Source: Bdellovibrio bacteriovorus
GTDB lineage: Bacteria > Bdellovibrionota > Bdellovibrionia > Bdellovibrionales > Bdellovibrionaceae
DNA length: 64,000 nt
Assembly (NCBI RefSeq): GCF_001592755.1
Contig: NZ_LUKF01000016.1
Coordinates: forward strand, 372,001 to 436,000
Direction: 5' to 3'
This document shows positions 1-7,951 of this stretch, piece after piece. The notes below the pieces were generated by a model. The model searched no databases and was not told where the DNA came from. It saw only the letters and a list, made by a program, of their open reading frames with translations. Numbering within the stretch: position 1 is the first letter of the stretch; each line of letters begins with the position of its first letter. Made by a program: the position numbers and the translations under genes.

Positions 1-148
1 GTCGCTCAAGGCTTAAACTCTTATTGGAAAGAATGCGCTTCACGCTAGATTCGCTCAAACCTAAGGGTTTCGCTAAATCACGATATAGAACATTCTTCGC
101 TTTTAAGGCGCGTTTCAGTGAGTTTAAAAACTGGTCAATCTGTGACAT
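1..148 (-). CDS. XRE-family helix-turn-helix regulator, N-terminal part
   Basis: The gene starts at 148 on the minus strand and runs off the left edge. The visible 49 residues start MSQIDQFLNS and continue through a helix-turn-helix of the lambda-repressor (XRE) type: the stretch LYRDLAKPLGLSESSVKRIL has the usual pattern of first helix, turn and recognition helix, followed by LSLER, which in this family begins the next helix. It would bind DNA in the cytoplasm as a regulator; the target cannot be told. It is divergent from the small gene at 255, so the 106-base gap between them may hold operators for both, including an imperfect inverted repeat near 181-201. Partial because of the window edge. 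Confidence 0.75.
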   Translation of the reverse strand, partial: MSQIDQFLNSLKRALKAKNVLYRDLAKPLGLSESSVKRILSNKSLSLER

Positions 149-200
149 CTCAACCCCCAAAACTGACGGTAGCGTATTTTAATACTCTAAGCAAGGGTAT

Positions 201-227
201 TGAATAATAGGACCAACCTGCCGATCC
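201..227 (+). promoter_or_regulatory. weak candidate FliA (sigma-28) promoter
   Basis: TGAA, 15 bases, then GCCGATCC, compared with the known consensus TAAA-N15-GCCGATAA. It lies 28 bases before the ATG at 255 and points at it. One mismatch in the -35 and two in the -10 make it weaker than the other candidates in this window. Confidence 0.35.
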
Positions 228-254
228 TAGAGACAAGGCACTGTAGGAGGTTTT

Positions 255-395
255 ATGGCCATCTTTAAGTTTCTAGTAGACCGTTTATTTCAGTCCCGCC
301 CGTTCTTTTATGGCTGGGAACAAAGAGCTTACGAACGACGCCAAGAGCAATATCGAGGGGAAACCCAAAACTCTTGCAGAGTCCGCTGGGATTAA
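255..395 (+). CDS. 46-residue hypothetical protein
   Basis: A short gene with an excellent ribosome site (AGGAGG, four bases before ATG). The product starts MAIFKFLVDRLFQSRPFFYG, then turns strongly charged (QRAYERRQEQYR), and ends RVRWD. It has no signal peptide or clear transmembrane segment; the amphipathic, aromatic N-terminus could sit on a membrane surface. It ends 14 bases before the ATG at 410 of the ABC exporter, so the two may be translated together. I do not recognise the family. The case for a real gene is the Shine-Dalgarno sequence and the position at the head of the ABC operon. Confidence 0.55.
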   Translation: MAIFKFLVDRLFQSRPFFYGWEQRAYERRQEQYRGETQNSCRVRWD

Positions 396-409
396 CTACA
401 GTTCCGACG

Positions 410-2167
410 ATGCAATCTGCGACAGAGAACTCCTCTTTATTTAATCGCCCTCTTTGGTTCTACATAAAAAACAATCCCCGGGCCTTCAGCTTGGGGATGA
501 TTTTTTTGCTTATCACGAATGCCCTTGATGGAATTTATCCATTGATCATGAAAACGGCGATTGATCAAATCGAAACCAAAGTTCCTTTGGACGACATCGG
601 TAAAACATGCGCCATGTTTTTCGCTGTAATGGCAGGCCTTGCTATCAGCCGTTATGGCTGGCGCGCTCACTTTGGAAGGTTTCACACGTTTGCGGCCGAA
701 CACATTCGTCAAAAACTTTTCCGCCACGTCACCTCTTTAGGACCGAACTTCTTTCACAAAAATCAAGTCGGCGAATTGATGAGCCTTCTGACCAACGACG
801 TTCAATCTTTCCGCCAAGCCATCGGCCCCGGCCTTTTGATTCTGGCTGACGGTATCATCATCATCGGCGTGGTCTTACCGATTATGATTTCTTTAAACTG
901 GGAATGGACTTGGAAAACTTTGGTATTCCTGCCGATCGTTCCGTTTTTGATCTGGCGAGTGATGCGCCTGATCCATTCTAACTATAAAACTCAGCAAGAT
1001 CGTTTTTCTGAGTTGACCGGTGTTGCTCAGGAAACTGTGGGCGGCATTCGAGTTATCAAAAGTTTTGCTCAAGAGGACAATCGCACGACACTCTTTAACA
1101 GTGTTAGCTCGGCCTTTGAAAAAGCTTGCAACAAAGTCGCCCGTATTGATGCTTTCTTTATTCCGGTGATGGAATTTGGAGTCACCTCAGGAAGTGTGAT
1201 TCTGCTTTTTGTCGCTCGAGATGATATTTATTCCGGCGCCGTGACTATCGGAACCTTCGTCGCTTTTCATCGTTATATTCAAAAGATGGTGTGGCCGATG
1301 ACGGCATTGGGTATGGGTTTTTCATACTTCCAAAAGGGTTATGCTTCTTTCGATCGCATCAAAGATGTTCTGCAAACAGAAACGGACATTCCCGATCTTG
1401 GAAAGCACGAACTGACTTCATTTAGATCTTTAGAATTTAGAAACGTTTCTTATAAACACAAGGGCAGCTCGGTCTATGTTCTAAAAAATGTGTCTTTCAC
1501 ACTGAATGCCGGTGAATCCTTAGGAATTATGGGACCTGTCGGCGCCGGTAAAACTACGATTTTGAATTTACTCTCGCGCATGTATCCTCTGGAAGAGGGC
1601 CAGATCTTGATCAATGGTCACCCTATTGAGGACATCACTCAGGAATCCTTAAGAAGAACCTTCCTGCTTGTACCGCAAGAGGCCTTTCTATTTAGCGAAA
1701 GCATTTCGGACAATGTCAGTTTTGGTCTAAAAGCGCGCGCCGCCGATGAAGACATCGTTCGCATGACGGAGGTCGTAGATTTAACAACAGAGATTGAATC
1801 ACTGCCTCATAAATTTGAATCGCAATTAGGAGAGCGCGGAGTGAATCTTTCAGGCGGCCAAAAACAACGCCTTACGATCGCTCGTGGACTGATTATGAGG
1901 ACGCCGGTTCTGGTCCTGGATGACTCATTAAGCGCCGTCGACACGCAGACAGAAAAAGCTATCGAAGCAGAATTAAGCAAAAGTCATTCAACCATGAGTC
2001 GTATTATCGTCGCTCACCGTCTTTCATCTTTGAAAGCCGTGAATAAACTTTTGATTCTAAAAGACGGGCAAGTGGAAGCTTTGGGTACTTACAGTGATGT
2101 TTTAGAAAAAAGTCCGACGTTCCAAAAAATTGTGCAGATTCAAGGAAAGGGGGATCATCATGAGTGA
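410..2167 (+). CDS. ABC exporter half-transporter with degenerate ATPase site (YheI/BmrC/MdlA type)
   Basis: A fused membrane plus ATPase protein of about 585 residues. The N-terminal 300 residues hold the six-helix exporter domain; the ATPase domain has Walker A GPVGAGKT (about residue 375), signature LSGGQ (about 480) and Walker B VLVLDD (about 500). The catalytic glutamate after Walker B is aspartate (LDDSLSAVDT), as in the non-catalytic half of heterodimeric exporters such as BmrC/YheI. The next gene overlaps it by 8 bases and encodes the matching canonical half, so the pair should form one inner-membrane exporter of lipid or drug-like substrates. A TTG at 374 is an alternative start; I prefer ATG 410 because it does not overlap the small gene, but neither has a strong ribosome site. 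Confidence 0.88.
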   Translation: MQSATENSSLFNRPLWFYIKNNPRAFSLGMIFLLITNALDGIYPLIMKTAIDQIETKVPLDDIGKTCAMFFAVMAGLAISRYGWRAHFGRFHTFAAEHIRQKLFRHVTSLGPNFFHKNQVGELMSLLTNDVQSFRQAIGPGLLILADGIIIIGVVLPIMISLNWEWTWKTLVFLPIVPFLIWRVMRLIHSNYKTQQDRFSELTGVAQETVGGIRVIKSFAQEDNRTTLFNSVSSAFEKACNKVARIDAFFIPVMEFGVTSGSVILLFVARDDIYSGAVTIGTFVAFHRYIQKMVWPMTALGMGFSYFQKGYASFDRIKDVLQTETDIPDLGKHELTSFRSLEFRNVSYKHKGSSVYVLKNVSFTLNAGESLGIMGPVGAGKTTILNLLSRMYPLEEGQILINGHPIEDITQESLRRTFLLVPQEAFLFSESISDNVSFGLKARAADEDIVRMTEVVDLTTEIESLPHKFESQLGERGVNLSGGQKQRLTIARGLIMRTPVLVLDDSLSAVDTQTEKAIEAELSKSHSTMSRIIVAHRLSSLKAVNKLLILKDGQVEALGTYSDVLEKSPTFQKIVQIQGKGDHHE

Positions 2168-3971
2168 GAATTTCATGCATGAAGATCTGGTTAAGACCAA
2201 GATCACCTACCCTGAACTGTTCCGTCGTTTGTGGCCTTATGCTCGTAAAGAGAAGCTTTTGTTATTTTCAGCCATCGCGGCTGTTGCCGGTGGTGCCGCC
2301 GTGGCCCGCATGGTTCCGTTCTTAGTGGGCTATGCGATCGATCACGGTGTTAAAGAAAAAGACTATAGCGTCTTTATCAATGTCGCCTACGCTTATTTGG
2401 CTTTGGAAGTCTGCCGCTCGATTTTCTCTTTCGGAAACGTGTACCTGTTCCAGCGTTTTGGAAATCGCATGCTCTTTCACTTGCGTGAAGATCTTATGTC
2501 GCATGTCCAACGCTTGCCACTGCAGTTCTTTAATAAAACTCCCACCGGCCGGATTGTGACACGTCTTACGAATGATGTGATGTCTTTAGGGGAACTTTTC
2601 TCTGAAGGTGTGATCGCCGTCTTTACTCAAAGCGTGGTGATTGTTTCAGTCGTAGTGGCGCTTTCTTTGATTTCTTGGAAACTGACTTTGGTGTCCTTGA
2701 TCCTAGCTCCATTTTTTATTGGTGCTTCGATTTACTTGAGCAATCGCATTCGCGAAATCCTGCGTGAACAAAAGAAGAAACTTTCTTTGATCAATGCTTT
2801 CTTAGCGGAAAATCTAAACGGCATCAAAGTCGTTCAGCTGTACAATCGTGTGACCCGCAATCGGGAGCTGTTCGGAGCGCTTTCTACCGATTACCGTGAT
2901 ACAAACATGCGTTCCATCCGCGCTTATGCGCTGATGCAACCGATTATGAATCTGTTTAATGCAACGACAATCACTTCTGCATTGTATTTTGGCGGCTTGT
3001 TAAGTGCGCAGAACTCGATCGCGATTGGATCTTTGGTGGCCTTCTTGATGAATATCCAGGACTTCATTCCGCCTCTGCGCGAAATCTTAGAGAAGTACCA
3101 GCAGTTCCAAAACTCATTAACCAGCGCCGAACGTATTTTCACATTGATGGATGAAAAGAAAGAGTTCGAACTGGACAATCTTCACAGTCCGAAAGTGGTT
3201 CAAGGCGATATTGAAATTCGTAATCTGACATTCCAATATGAGCCTGAACTTCCGGCCGTGTTAAAGAATATCTCTTTACACATCAAAGCCGGTGAATCCA
3301 TCGCCTTGGTGGGACGCACAGGAAGTGGCAAATCTACTTTTATTTCTTTGCTTCAGCGCTTTTATGACGCTCCAGAAAAGTCGATTTATGTCGATGGCGT
3401 TGCTTTAGAGCGTATCGCCCGTCATGAAATCCGCCATCACGTCGGCGTCGTACAACAGGACAATTTTATCTTCCGTGGCACCATTCGCGACAATATTGGT
3501 TTAGGTGATCCAAAGGTGACGGACGAGCAGATTCAAAGAGCCTGCGAAAAAACCGGCTATATGTCGCTGCTTGTGCGCACCGGGCGCGATCTTTCAAGTC
3601 CTGTGGATGAACGCGGCGCCAATCTTTCTGTCGGCGAAAGACAGCTTATTGCTTTTGCCCGAATTCTGGCATTCAACCCCGATATTCTTATCTTAGATGA
3701 AGCGACCGCAAACATTGATTCTGAAAGTGAACACATCATTCAGGAAGCGACGAAAGAGATCACCAAAGGCCGCACGAGCATTATCATTGCTCACCGTCTT
3801 TCAACGATTGAGCAGTGCGATCGCATTGTTGTTTTGAATCAGGGCGAAGTGGCCGAGGTGGGCTCTCATGCAGAATTGATGAAAGCCCAAGGACTGTATT
3901 ATCAGTTTGCTTCTTTAGGTTTGAAGTCCACTTTGATGGATGCATCCGCTGCTGGCACCGCGGAACCATAG
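2160..3971 (+). CDS. ABC exporter half-transporter, catalytic partner (YheH/BmrD/MdlB type)
   Basis: A 603-residue membrane-ATPase fusion starting MSENFMHEDL, with a good ribosome site (AAGGGGG) inside the end of the preceding gene. The exporter domain fills residues 1-320. The ATPase has Walker A GRTGSGKS, Q-loop VQQDNF, signature LSVGE and Walker B ILILDEAT with the catalytic glutamate present. The non-standard signature LSVGE faces the Walker B aspartate of the partner in the dimer, so both changes fall in the same ATP site, which is the usual arrangement in asymmetric exporters. Its 3' end overlaps the end of the convergent VWA gene by 70 bases, an unusually long tail-to-tail overlap. Substrate unknown. 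Confidence 0.9.
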   Translation: MSENFMHEDLVKTKITYPELFRRLWPYARKEKLLLFSAIAAVAGGAAVARMVPFLVGYAIDHGVKEKDYSVFINVAYAYLALEVCRSIFSFGNVYLFQRFGNRMLFHLREDLMSHVQRLPLQFFNKTPTGRIVTRLTNDVMSLGELFSEGVIAVFTQSVVIVSVVVALSLISWKLTLVSLILAPFFIGASIYLSNRIREILREQKKKLSLINAFLAENLNGIKVVQLYNRVTRNRELFGALSTDYRDTNMRSIRAYALMQPIMNLFNATTITSALYFGGLLSAQNSIAIGSLVAFLMNIQDFIPPLREILEKYQQFQNSLTSAERIFTLMDEKKEFELDNLHSPKVVQGDIEIRNLTFQYEPELPAVLKNISLHIKAGESIALVGRTGSGKSTFISLLQRFYDAPEKSIYVDGVALERIARHEIRHHVGVVQQDNFIFRGTIRDNIGLGDPKVTDEQIQRACEKTGYMSLLVRTGRDLSSPVDERGANLSVGERQLIAFARILAFNPDILILDEATANIDSESEHIIQEATKEITKGRTSIIIAHRLSTIEQCDRIVVLNQGEVAEVGSHAELMKAQGLYYQFASLGLKSTLMDASAAGTAEP

Positions 3972-4882
3972 AAACGAACGGCGTTGATAGACTCAATGTA
4001 GTCCCACCCGTTCACGTTGCTGCGAGGAATAGAAACGCCATTGATTTTAACCGTGATAGTTTCAATCAGTGGTTTTTTTGAAAGTTTAAAGTCCGTCAAG
4101 ATCTGATAGATACGAGATCGGATATTCGTCACCGCTGTCGTCAGACTCGAGCTGCAAATGGATTCCGTGACTCCGCCGGATGCTTTAGCAATATCAATAA
4201 ATGTAAGACCGGACTCAGAGTAGTCATTAAACGTGGAGCAATTGATACTTGTAGGCAGTACTCCGATGAAATTGAAAACCCATGAACGACTGCCATCCAC
4301 CCAAGGCCTTTTCAAGGAATCTAAAACATTCGTGTAATACGCAACTGGATTAGACACCGGACTCTTGTCGTTTTCGTTAGATAAAGCAATCACAACAAGC
4401 AAGGCATCTTCTCGAAAGAAACCTCGGCCTTCATTCGCTAGATACGAAGGTGACAGGGCAATTTCCATGGATTGAAGACCGCGTTCATTAGAGCTTCCCG
4501 CTTCACCCACGATCATGCGACTTTTTAAGCTGTTTACCAAATCAGGAGTCGACTTGGTCACAAACTTGGGCGAGCCAATGAATTTACCACCGTCGGGATT
4601 TGTGCCACCCACGCTCGTCGTTACCACCGCCATGTGATAATCCATTTTTAAGGAATTTAACTTCGTCACAAGATCGGGTACTTGGCTCGACAAACTTTGC
4701 TGATGTTTTAACATCGACGAAGAGTTGTCGACGATCCAAAGAATATCCACTTTATTATTATAAGTGACATTTTGATCGAAGTTGTCGGAATCCGCTGGCA
4801 GATCGAACTTCACATCCTGTGCACACGCCATTAGCATCATCGCACTGACGCCCACTAACAATGCTGAAAGTCCTTTTTTCAT
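3902..4882 (-). CDS. VWA-domain lipoprotein
   Basis: About 326 residues starting MKKGLSALLVGVSAMMLMAC, a signal peptide with lipobox ending at the cysteine. From about residue 45 there is a von Willebrand factor A fold: VDILWIVDNSSSM carries the metal-ion-dependent adhesion motif DxSxS. It is therefore an envelope lipoprotein, possibly surface-facing, that may bind a protein ligand through a metal ion. A short C-terminal beta-rich part (TVKINGVSIP... FYGSAVPA) follows. An upstream extension to 4969 is possible but would bury the signal peptide, so I chose 4882. It lies 49 bases behind the GYF-PilZ gene and is probably co-transcribed. The final 70 bases overlap the oppositely oriented ABC gene. 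Confidence 0.85.
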   Translation of the reverse strand: MKKGLSALLVGVSAMMLMACAQDVKFDLPADSDNFDQNVTYNNKVDILWIVDNSSSMLKHQQSLSSQVPDLVTKLNSLKMDYHMAVVTTSVGGTNPDGGKFIGSPKFVTKSTPDLVNSLKSRMIVGEAGSSNERGLQSMEIALSPSYLANEGRGFFREDALLVVIALSNENDKSPVSNPVAYYTNVLDSLKRPWVDGSRSWVFNFIGVLPTSINCSTFNDYSESGLTFIDIAKASGGVTESICSSSLTTAVTNIRSRIYQILTDFKLSKKPLIETITVKINGVSIPRSNVNGWDYIESINAVRFYGSAVPAADASIKVDFKPKEAN

Positions 4883-4931
4883 AGTTCCTCTAAAAGTTGC
4901 GGAAGAGGCCTGGGAACCTCTCCCGAAAAAA

Positions 4932-5717
4932 TTAAGCTGCTTTTGTTGTAAAGTTCTTAATGCTTTCACGCACAGACTGACTGAGCGTCGTGAATTTCAC
5001 GCCGTACTTCACAGATTCAGAATCTGGAGCCGCATCTTTCACGAACTGCTTGCTGACGATCTGGCAGACAGCATTGAAAGGGGGAACTCCATCGCCGGGT
5101 TGGAAATGCAGGAAGAGAGACTGACCTGGTTGTAAATTCGGAGTGTCGATAAGAACACCGGCTCCGCCTGCGCTGATTTCAAGCGCCTGACCGCGGAAAA
5201 CGGTTTTGTTATTGTGAACAATCAGTGAAGCCCCGTAAGAAGCTCGTGCGTGACGGCGACGGAAGAAGATCTCTGCCACATCGGCATCTTTAGAATCTTT
5301 CATTCCACGAATGCTCTGGGACGAAAACTCTTCCACTTCAGCGACGCGCTTCCATGCAGGAAGTTTTGCGTGCCAAATGTAGTCGTATTCAAAAAGAGTT
5401 TTTTCTTGCAGCATCTGCACAAGTTCCAATCTGCAGAAAGGACCATAATTATTGCCTTCCTTCAGAATGAACCACTCTTTGTCCTTAAGGTTCTTAGGTG
5501 CTGGTGCAGGAGAAGCGCCAGGACGAACCGCAGGCTTTTGGGCTAACTTGGTTGCAAACTCGGGGTGCTCTAACAACATCATCCATTCGCCGACGTTGTC
5601 GTCGTAAACGTAGTCTGTCCATTGATGTTCCTGGGCCTCGATCTTCTTAAGAACCGTCTCATGCGTATACGGTCCGATATGGGTCCCATTGTTAGATAAA
5701 TAGTACTGTTTTGCCAT
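4932..5717 (-). CDS. GYF-GYF-PilZ domain protein
   Basis: A 261-residue cytoplasmic protein. Residues 4-50 (YYLSNNGTHIGPYTHETV) and 85-130 (WFILKEGNNYGPFCRLELV) are two GYF_2-type domains, which in known families bind proline-rich peptides. Residues about 150-255 look like PilZ, the c-di-GMP receptor: RRHAR fits the RxxxR motif and EISAGG sits where (D/N)xSxxG is expected, with glutamate replacing the first residue, so c-di-GMP binding is likely but not certain. A FliA-type promoter at 5740-5766 ends just before its ribosome site AAGGAG. The gene is divergent from a receiver-CheX gene with its own FliA-type promoter. Inference: links c-di-GMP level to a motility or envelope partner. Confidence 0.85.
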   Translation of the reverse strand: MAKQYYLSNNGTHIGPYTHETVLKKIEAQEHQWTDYVYDDNVGEWMMLLEHPEFATKLAQKPAVRPGASPAPAPKNLKDKEWFILKEGNNYGPFCRLELVQMLQEKTLFEYDYIWHAKLPAWKRVAEVEEFSSQSIRGMKDSKDADVAEIFFRRRHARASYGASLIVHNNKTVFRGQALEISAGGAGVLIDTPNLQPGQSLFLHFQPGDGVPPFNAVCQIVSKQFVKDAAPDSESVKYGVKFTTLSQSVRESIKNFTTKAA

Positions 5718-5739
5718 CTCAGAATACTCCTTAGGAAGT

Positions 5740-5766
5740 CTATCGGCACAAACAAGACCCGACTTA
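5740..5766 (-). promoter_or_regulatory. candidate FliA (sigma-28) promoter for GYF-PilZ gene
   Basis: Read on the minus strand: TAAG, exactly 15 bases, GCCGATAG. The known consensus is TAAA-N15-GCCGATAA. A transcript would begin near 5733, immediately at the AAGGAG ribosome site of the gene starting at 5717. Confidence 0.7.
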
Positions 5767-5838
5767 ACTGTAGGAAATTAGACAGTTTCTCGAAGAAAAT
5801 TCGTTATGTTTCGTCGAACTTTTAGACAAAAATAAGGT

Positions 5839-5865
5839 TAAAGCCTTCCTCACGAAAGCCGATCA
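5839..5865 (+). promoter_or_regulatory. candidate FliA (sigma-28) promoter for receiver-CheX gene
   Basis: TAAA, exactly 15 bases, GCCGATCA: the -35 is perfect and seven of eight -10 bases match the known FliA consensus. It lies 46 bases before the first ATG of the receiver-CheX gene and is divergent from the matching site at 5740-5766. Confidence 0.75.
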
Positions 5866-5911
5866 GATTACTAGCAGTTAAGGTTATCAATATTTAAACC
5901 GAAAAAAGTTT

Positions 5912-6850
5912 ATGGTTTTTGTACAGAAGAAAGAAATGAAGACAAGAAAGAATATTCTAATAGTGGATAACAAGTGTGAATTGGAGCATCAGCTCCGCGA
6001 ACCACTATTTAAACAGCTGGAAAATTCAGCTGTTTCTCCTATTCTTGTCCGAGCTAAAGACGGTGCCGAAGCTGCTATCAAATCCGAAAATCAAAAATTC
6101 GACATGGTGATCATTGATACGGAAGTTCCCCGGCTGATGGACGGTGGCTTCGTCTATGGCATTCACACTTATAAGAACACCCAAGATGCCGACATCATCG
6201 TGATTTCTCAAAGAGAAGAAACAGATCTTCCCGAGTCTTTGCAAAATTCAAAGTTCTTTAAAAAGCCTGTTTCGCCGGGTGAGTTGATTGATGCGATGAT
6301 TTCTATTTTGAACATTCAGCATCATGGAGCACCGAAAGAGGCAGCTCCCGCTGTTGCGGCTGCAAAGTATGCCGTGGATGTGCGTGTGATCAATGCTGTC
6401 ATTAAAGCAACGACCAGTGTGCTGGGGCAGTTTGGTGTAACGTCAGTCAACATGGGTAAAGCCGGACCAAAATCCCCTCATGAGCCTATGATGGGCGAAG
6501 TCTCTTCTGTGATTGATATCAAAAGTCAGTCGTTCCAAGGTTACCTGACGATCTCTTTTGACAAAGGAAGTTACCTCGAAGTTGTTTCGACCATGTTGAT
6601 GGAAGAACAAACCGAACTAACACAAGATAATCAAGATGCCGTTGGTGAGATCAATAACATCATCTTCGGGAATGCAAAGGCTGAAATTAGCAACTACGGT
6701 GTGCAGATGACGGTTCCTCGTGTGATTTTAGGCGCCGGGCAAACCGTTCACAGTGCACCCGGTGCTGCCGGCATGATGATTCCGTTTTCAACGGGTAAAG
6801 GACAGTTTTACTTGACCGTTGTGGCGTCTCCGATCGCTAAAGTCGCTTAA
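5912..6850 (+). CDS. response-regulator receiver fused to CheX-type domain
   Basis: 312 residues. Residues 12-128 are a receiver domain: KNILIVDNK, phosphoacceptor region DMVIIDTEVPR and the conserved lysine in FFKKP. Residues 155-310 match CheX, a CheY-phosphate phosphatase family; the catalytic ExxN is seen in GEINNIIFGNA. An Ala/Pro-rich linker (APKEAAPAVAAA) joins them. The acidic pocket of the receiver has one rather than two aspartates before the lysine-like residue, so phosphorylation may be altered. The protein would dampen or tune chemotaxis phosphorelay in the cytoplasm. ATG 5936 (MKTRKNIL), preceded by AGAAAG, is an equally good start. No chemotaxis operon is adjacent. Confidence 0.85.
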   Translation: MVFVQKKEMKTRKNILIVDNKCELEHQLREPLFKQLENSAVSPILVRAKDGAEAAIKSENQKFDMVIIDTEVPRLMDGGFVYGIHTYKNTQDADIIVISQREETDLPESLQNSKFFKKPVSPGELIDAMISILNIQHHGAPKEAAPAVAAAKYAVDVRVINAVIKATTSVLGQFGVTSVNMGKAGPKSPHEPMMGEVSSVIDIKSQSFQGYLTISFDKGSYLEVVSTMLMEEQTELTQDNQDAVGEINNIIFGNAKAEISNYGVQMTVPRVILGAGQTVHSAPGAAGMMIPFSTGKGQFYLTVVASPIAKVA

Positions 6851-7021
6851 TCCCTCATATTTTAAATGTCAGTATTTTGTTTTGGCGCAGTACGCATAGG
6901 ATTATGTACTTGCTTCGCTGCCTAATTTCATATTTAAACTTCATACGTTCCGTATATGCTGTGAATAGGGCGCAGCGTTTCTACAAGACACCAAAAAATG
7001 TCTGTCTATGGAGGGGTTTAT

Positions 7022-7882
7022 ATGACAGCAAGTTTACTGTCGGTTCTATTTGTTCTTCTTTCTGGCTCTGTTAATGCAGCCACCATTTCTCAACAAATTC
7101 CATACTACGGTGAAGACTTTTATAATGATCTTTCGTCGGGTGCTCGAGACGAAGAATTGGTGGGGCGTTTGCACACCGTGCTTAGCAGCCAACACCGTGC
7201 GGTTCCAGGTCGCCTGGATGAAATCACGGATAACTGCAACGGCTCTAACGGTTGTTACCAACACATCTCGCTGGGTTATGACCGTGCCCGCATCTTCCTT
7301 CTAGGCGTTTATTACCTGGTCGATGAAGGAAACGGCAACTACGGTCTTCCTGATGTTTACTGCGGTAATATCAGACACAGCCACGAATTCCGTGGAACAC
7401 CTCCTGGTCCTCGCGTCATCCCCGACAGCACGACTCTGAACACAGAGCACACATGGCCTCAAAGCCGCTTCACTGGCAAATTCAATAAAGGCATGCAAAA
7501 ATCAGATCTTCACCACTTGTATCCCGCCGACTCTGAAATGAACTCTGTTCGCGGCAACAATGAATTCGGTGAAGTTTCCAGAGATTCTAAAATCCTTAAA
7601 TGCAAAGAGTCCCGCACAGGCAAAGGCACTGGCGGAAGTGCTGAAATTTTCGAACCACCAATGGCTCACAAAGGAAATGTCGCTCGCGCTCTTTTCTATT
7701 TCTCGGTTCGCTACAGCATTCAAATCAGCTCAAACCAAGAAAAAGTTCTTCGCAAATGGCATCTTGAAGATCCTGTGGATGACGAGGAAATGCACAGAAA
7801 TAACGAGATCCAAAAAGCGCAAGGCAATCGCAACCCATTCATCGACTTCCCTGAATTGGTTGACTACATTCACAACTTCTAA
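7022..7882 (+). CDS. secreted endonuclease I (EndA/NucM/Bsn family)
   Basis: 286 residues with a cleavable signal peptide (MTASLLSVLFVLLSGSVNAA). The mature protein has the endonuclease I hallmarks: PYYGEDFYNDL, NTEHTWPQS, SDLHHLYPADSEMNSVRGN, the beta-beta-alpha-metal nuclease core in which histidine activates water and asparagine and other residues hold a divalent metal. It degrades DNA in the periplasm or outside the cell; in a predator it could help digest prey DNA (inference). Several cysteines suggest disulfides. I chose 7022 because GGAGGGG lies just upstream; an upstream extension to 6998 lacks a ribosome site. A rho-independent terminator follows at 7908. Confidence 0.93.
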   Translation: MTASLLSVLFVLLSGSVNAATISQQIPYYGEDFYNDLSSGARDEELVGRLHTVLSSQHRAVPGRLDEITDNCNGSNGCYQHISLGYDRARIFLLGVYYLVDEGNGNYGLPDVYCGNIRHSHEFRGTPPGPRVIPDSTTLNTEHTWPQSRFTGKFNKGMQKSDLHHLYPADSEMNSVRGNNEFGEVSRDSKILKCKESRTGKGTGGSAEIFEPPMAHKGNVARALFYFSVRYSIQISSNQEKVLRKWHLEDPVDDEEMHRNNEIQKAQGNRNPFIDFPELVDYIHNF

Positions 7883-7907
7883 GATCTGATGGTCTTAAAC
7901 GAAAAAA

Positions 7908-7932
7908 GGCATCCGTGATGGATGCCTTTTTT
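7908..7932. terminator. bidirectional rho-independent terminator
   Basis: GGCATCC, five-base loop, GGATGCC, with A6 before and T6 after. It lies between the convergent endonuclease I and thioesterase genes and can serve both. Confidence 0.9.
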
Positions 7933-7951
7933 ATTTTGTAAGCTTGAAGTT

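Noticed and set aside
7883-7951. possible riboswitch-like structure after endonuclease I
   Set aside because: It is fully explained by the bidirectional terminator at 7908-7932.
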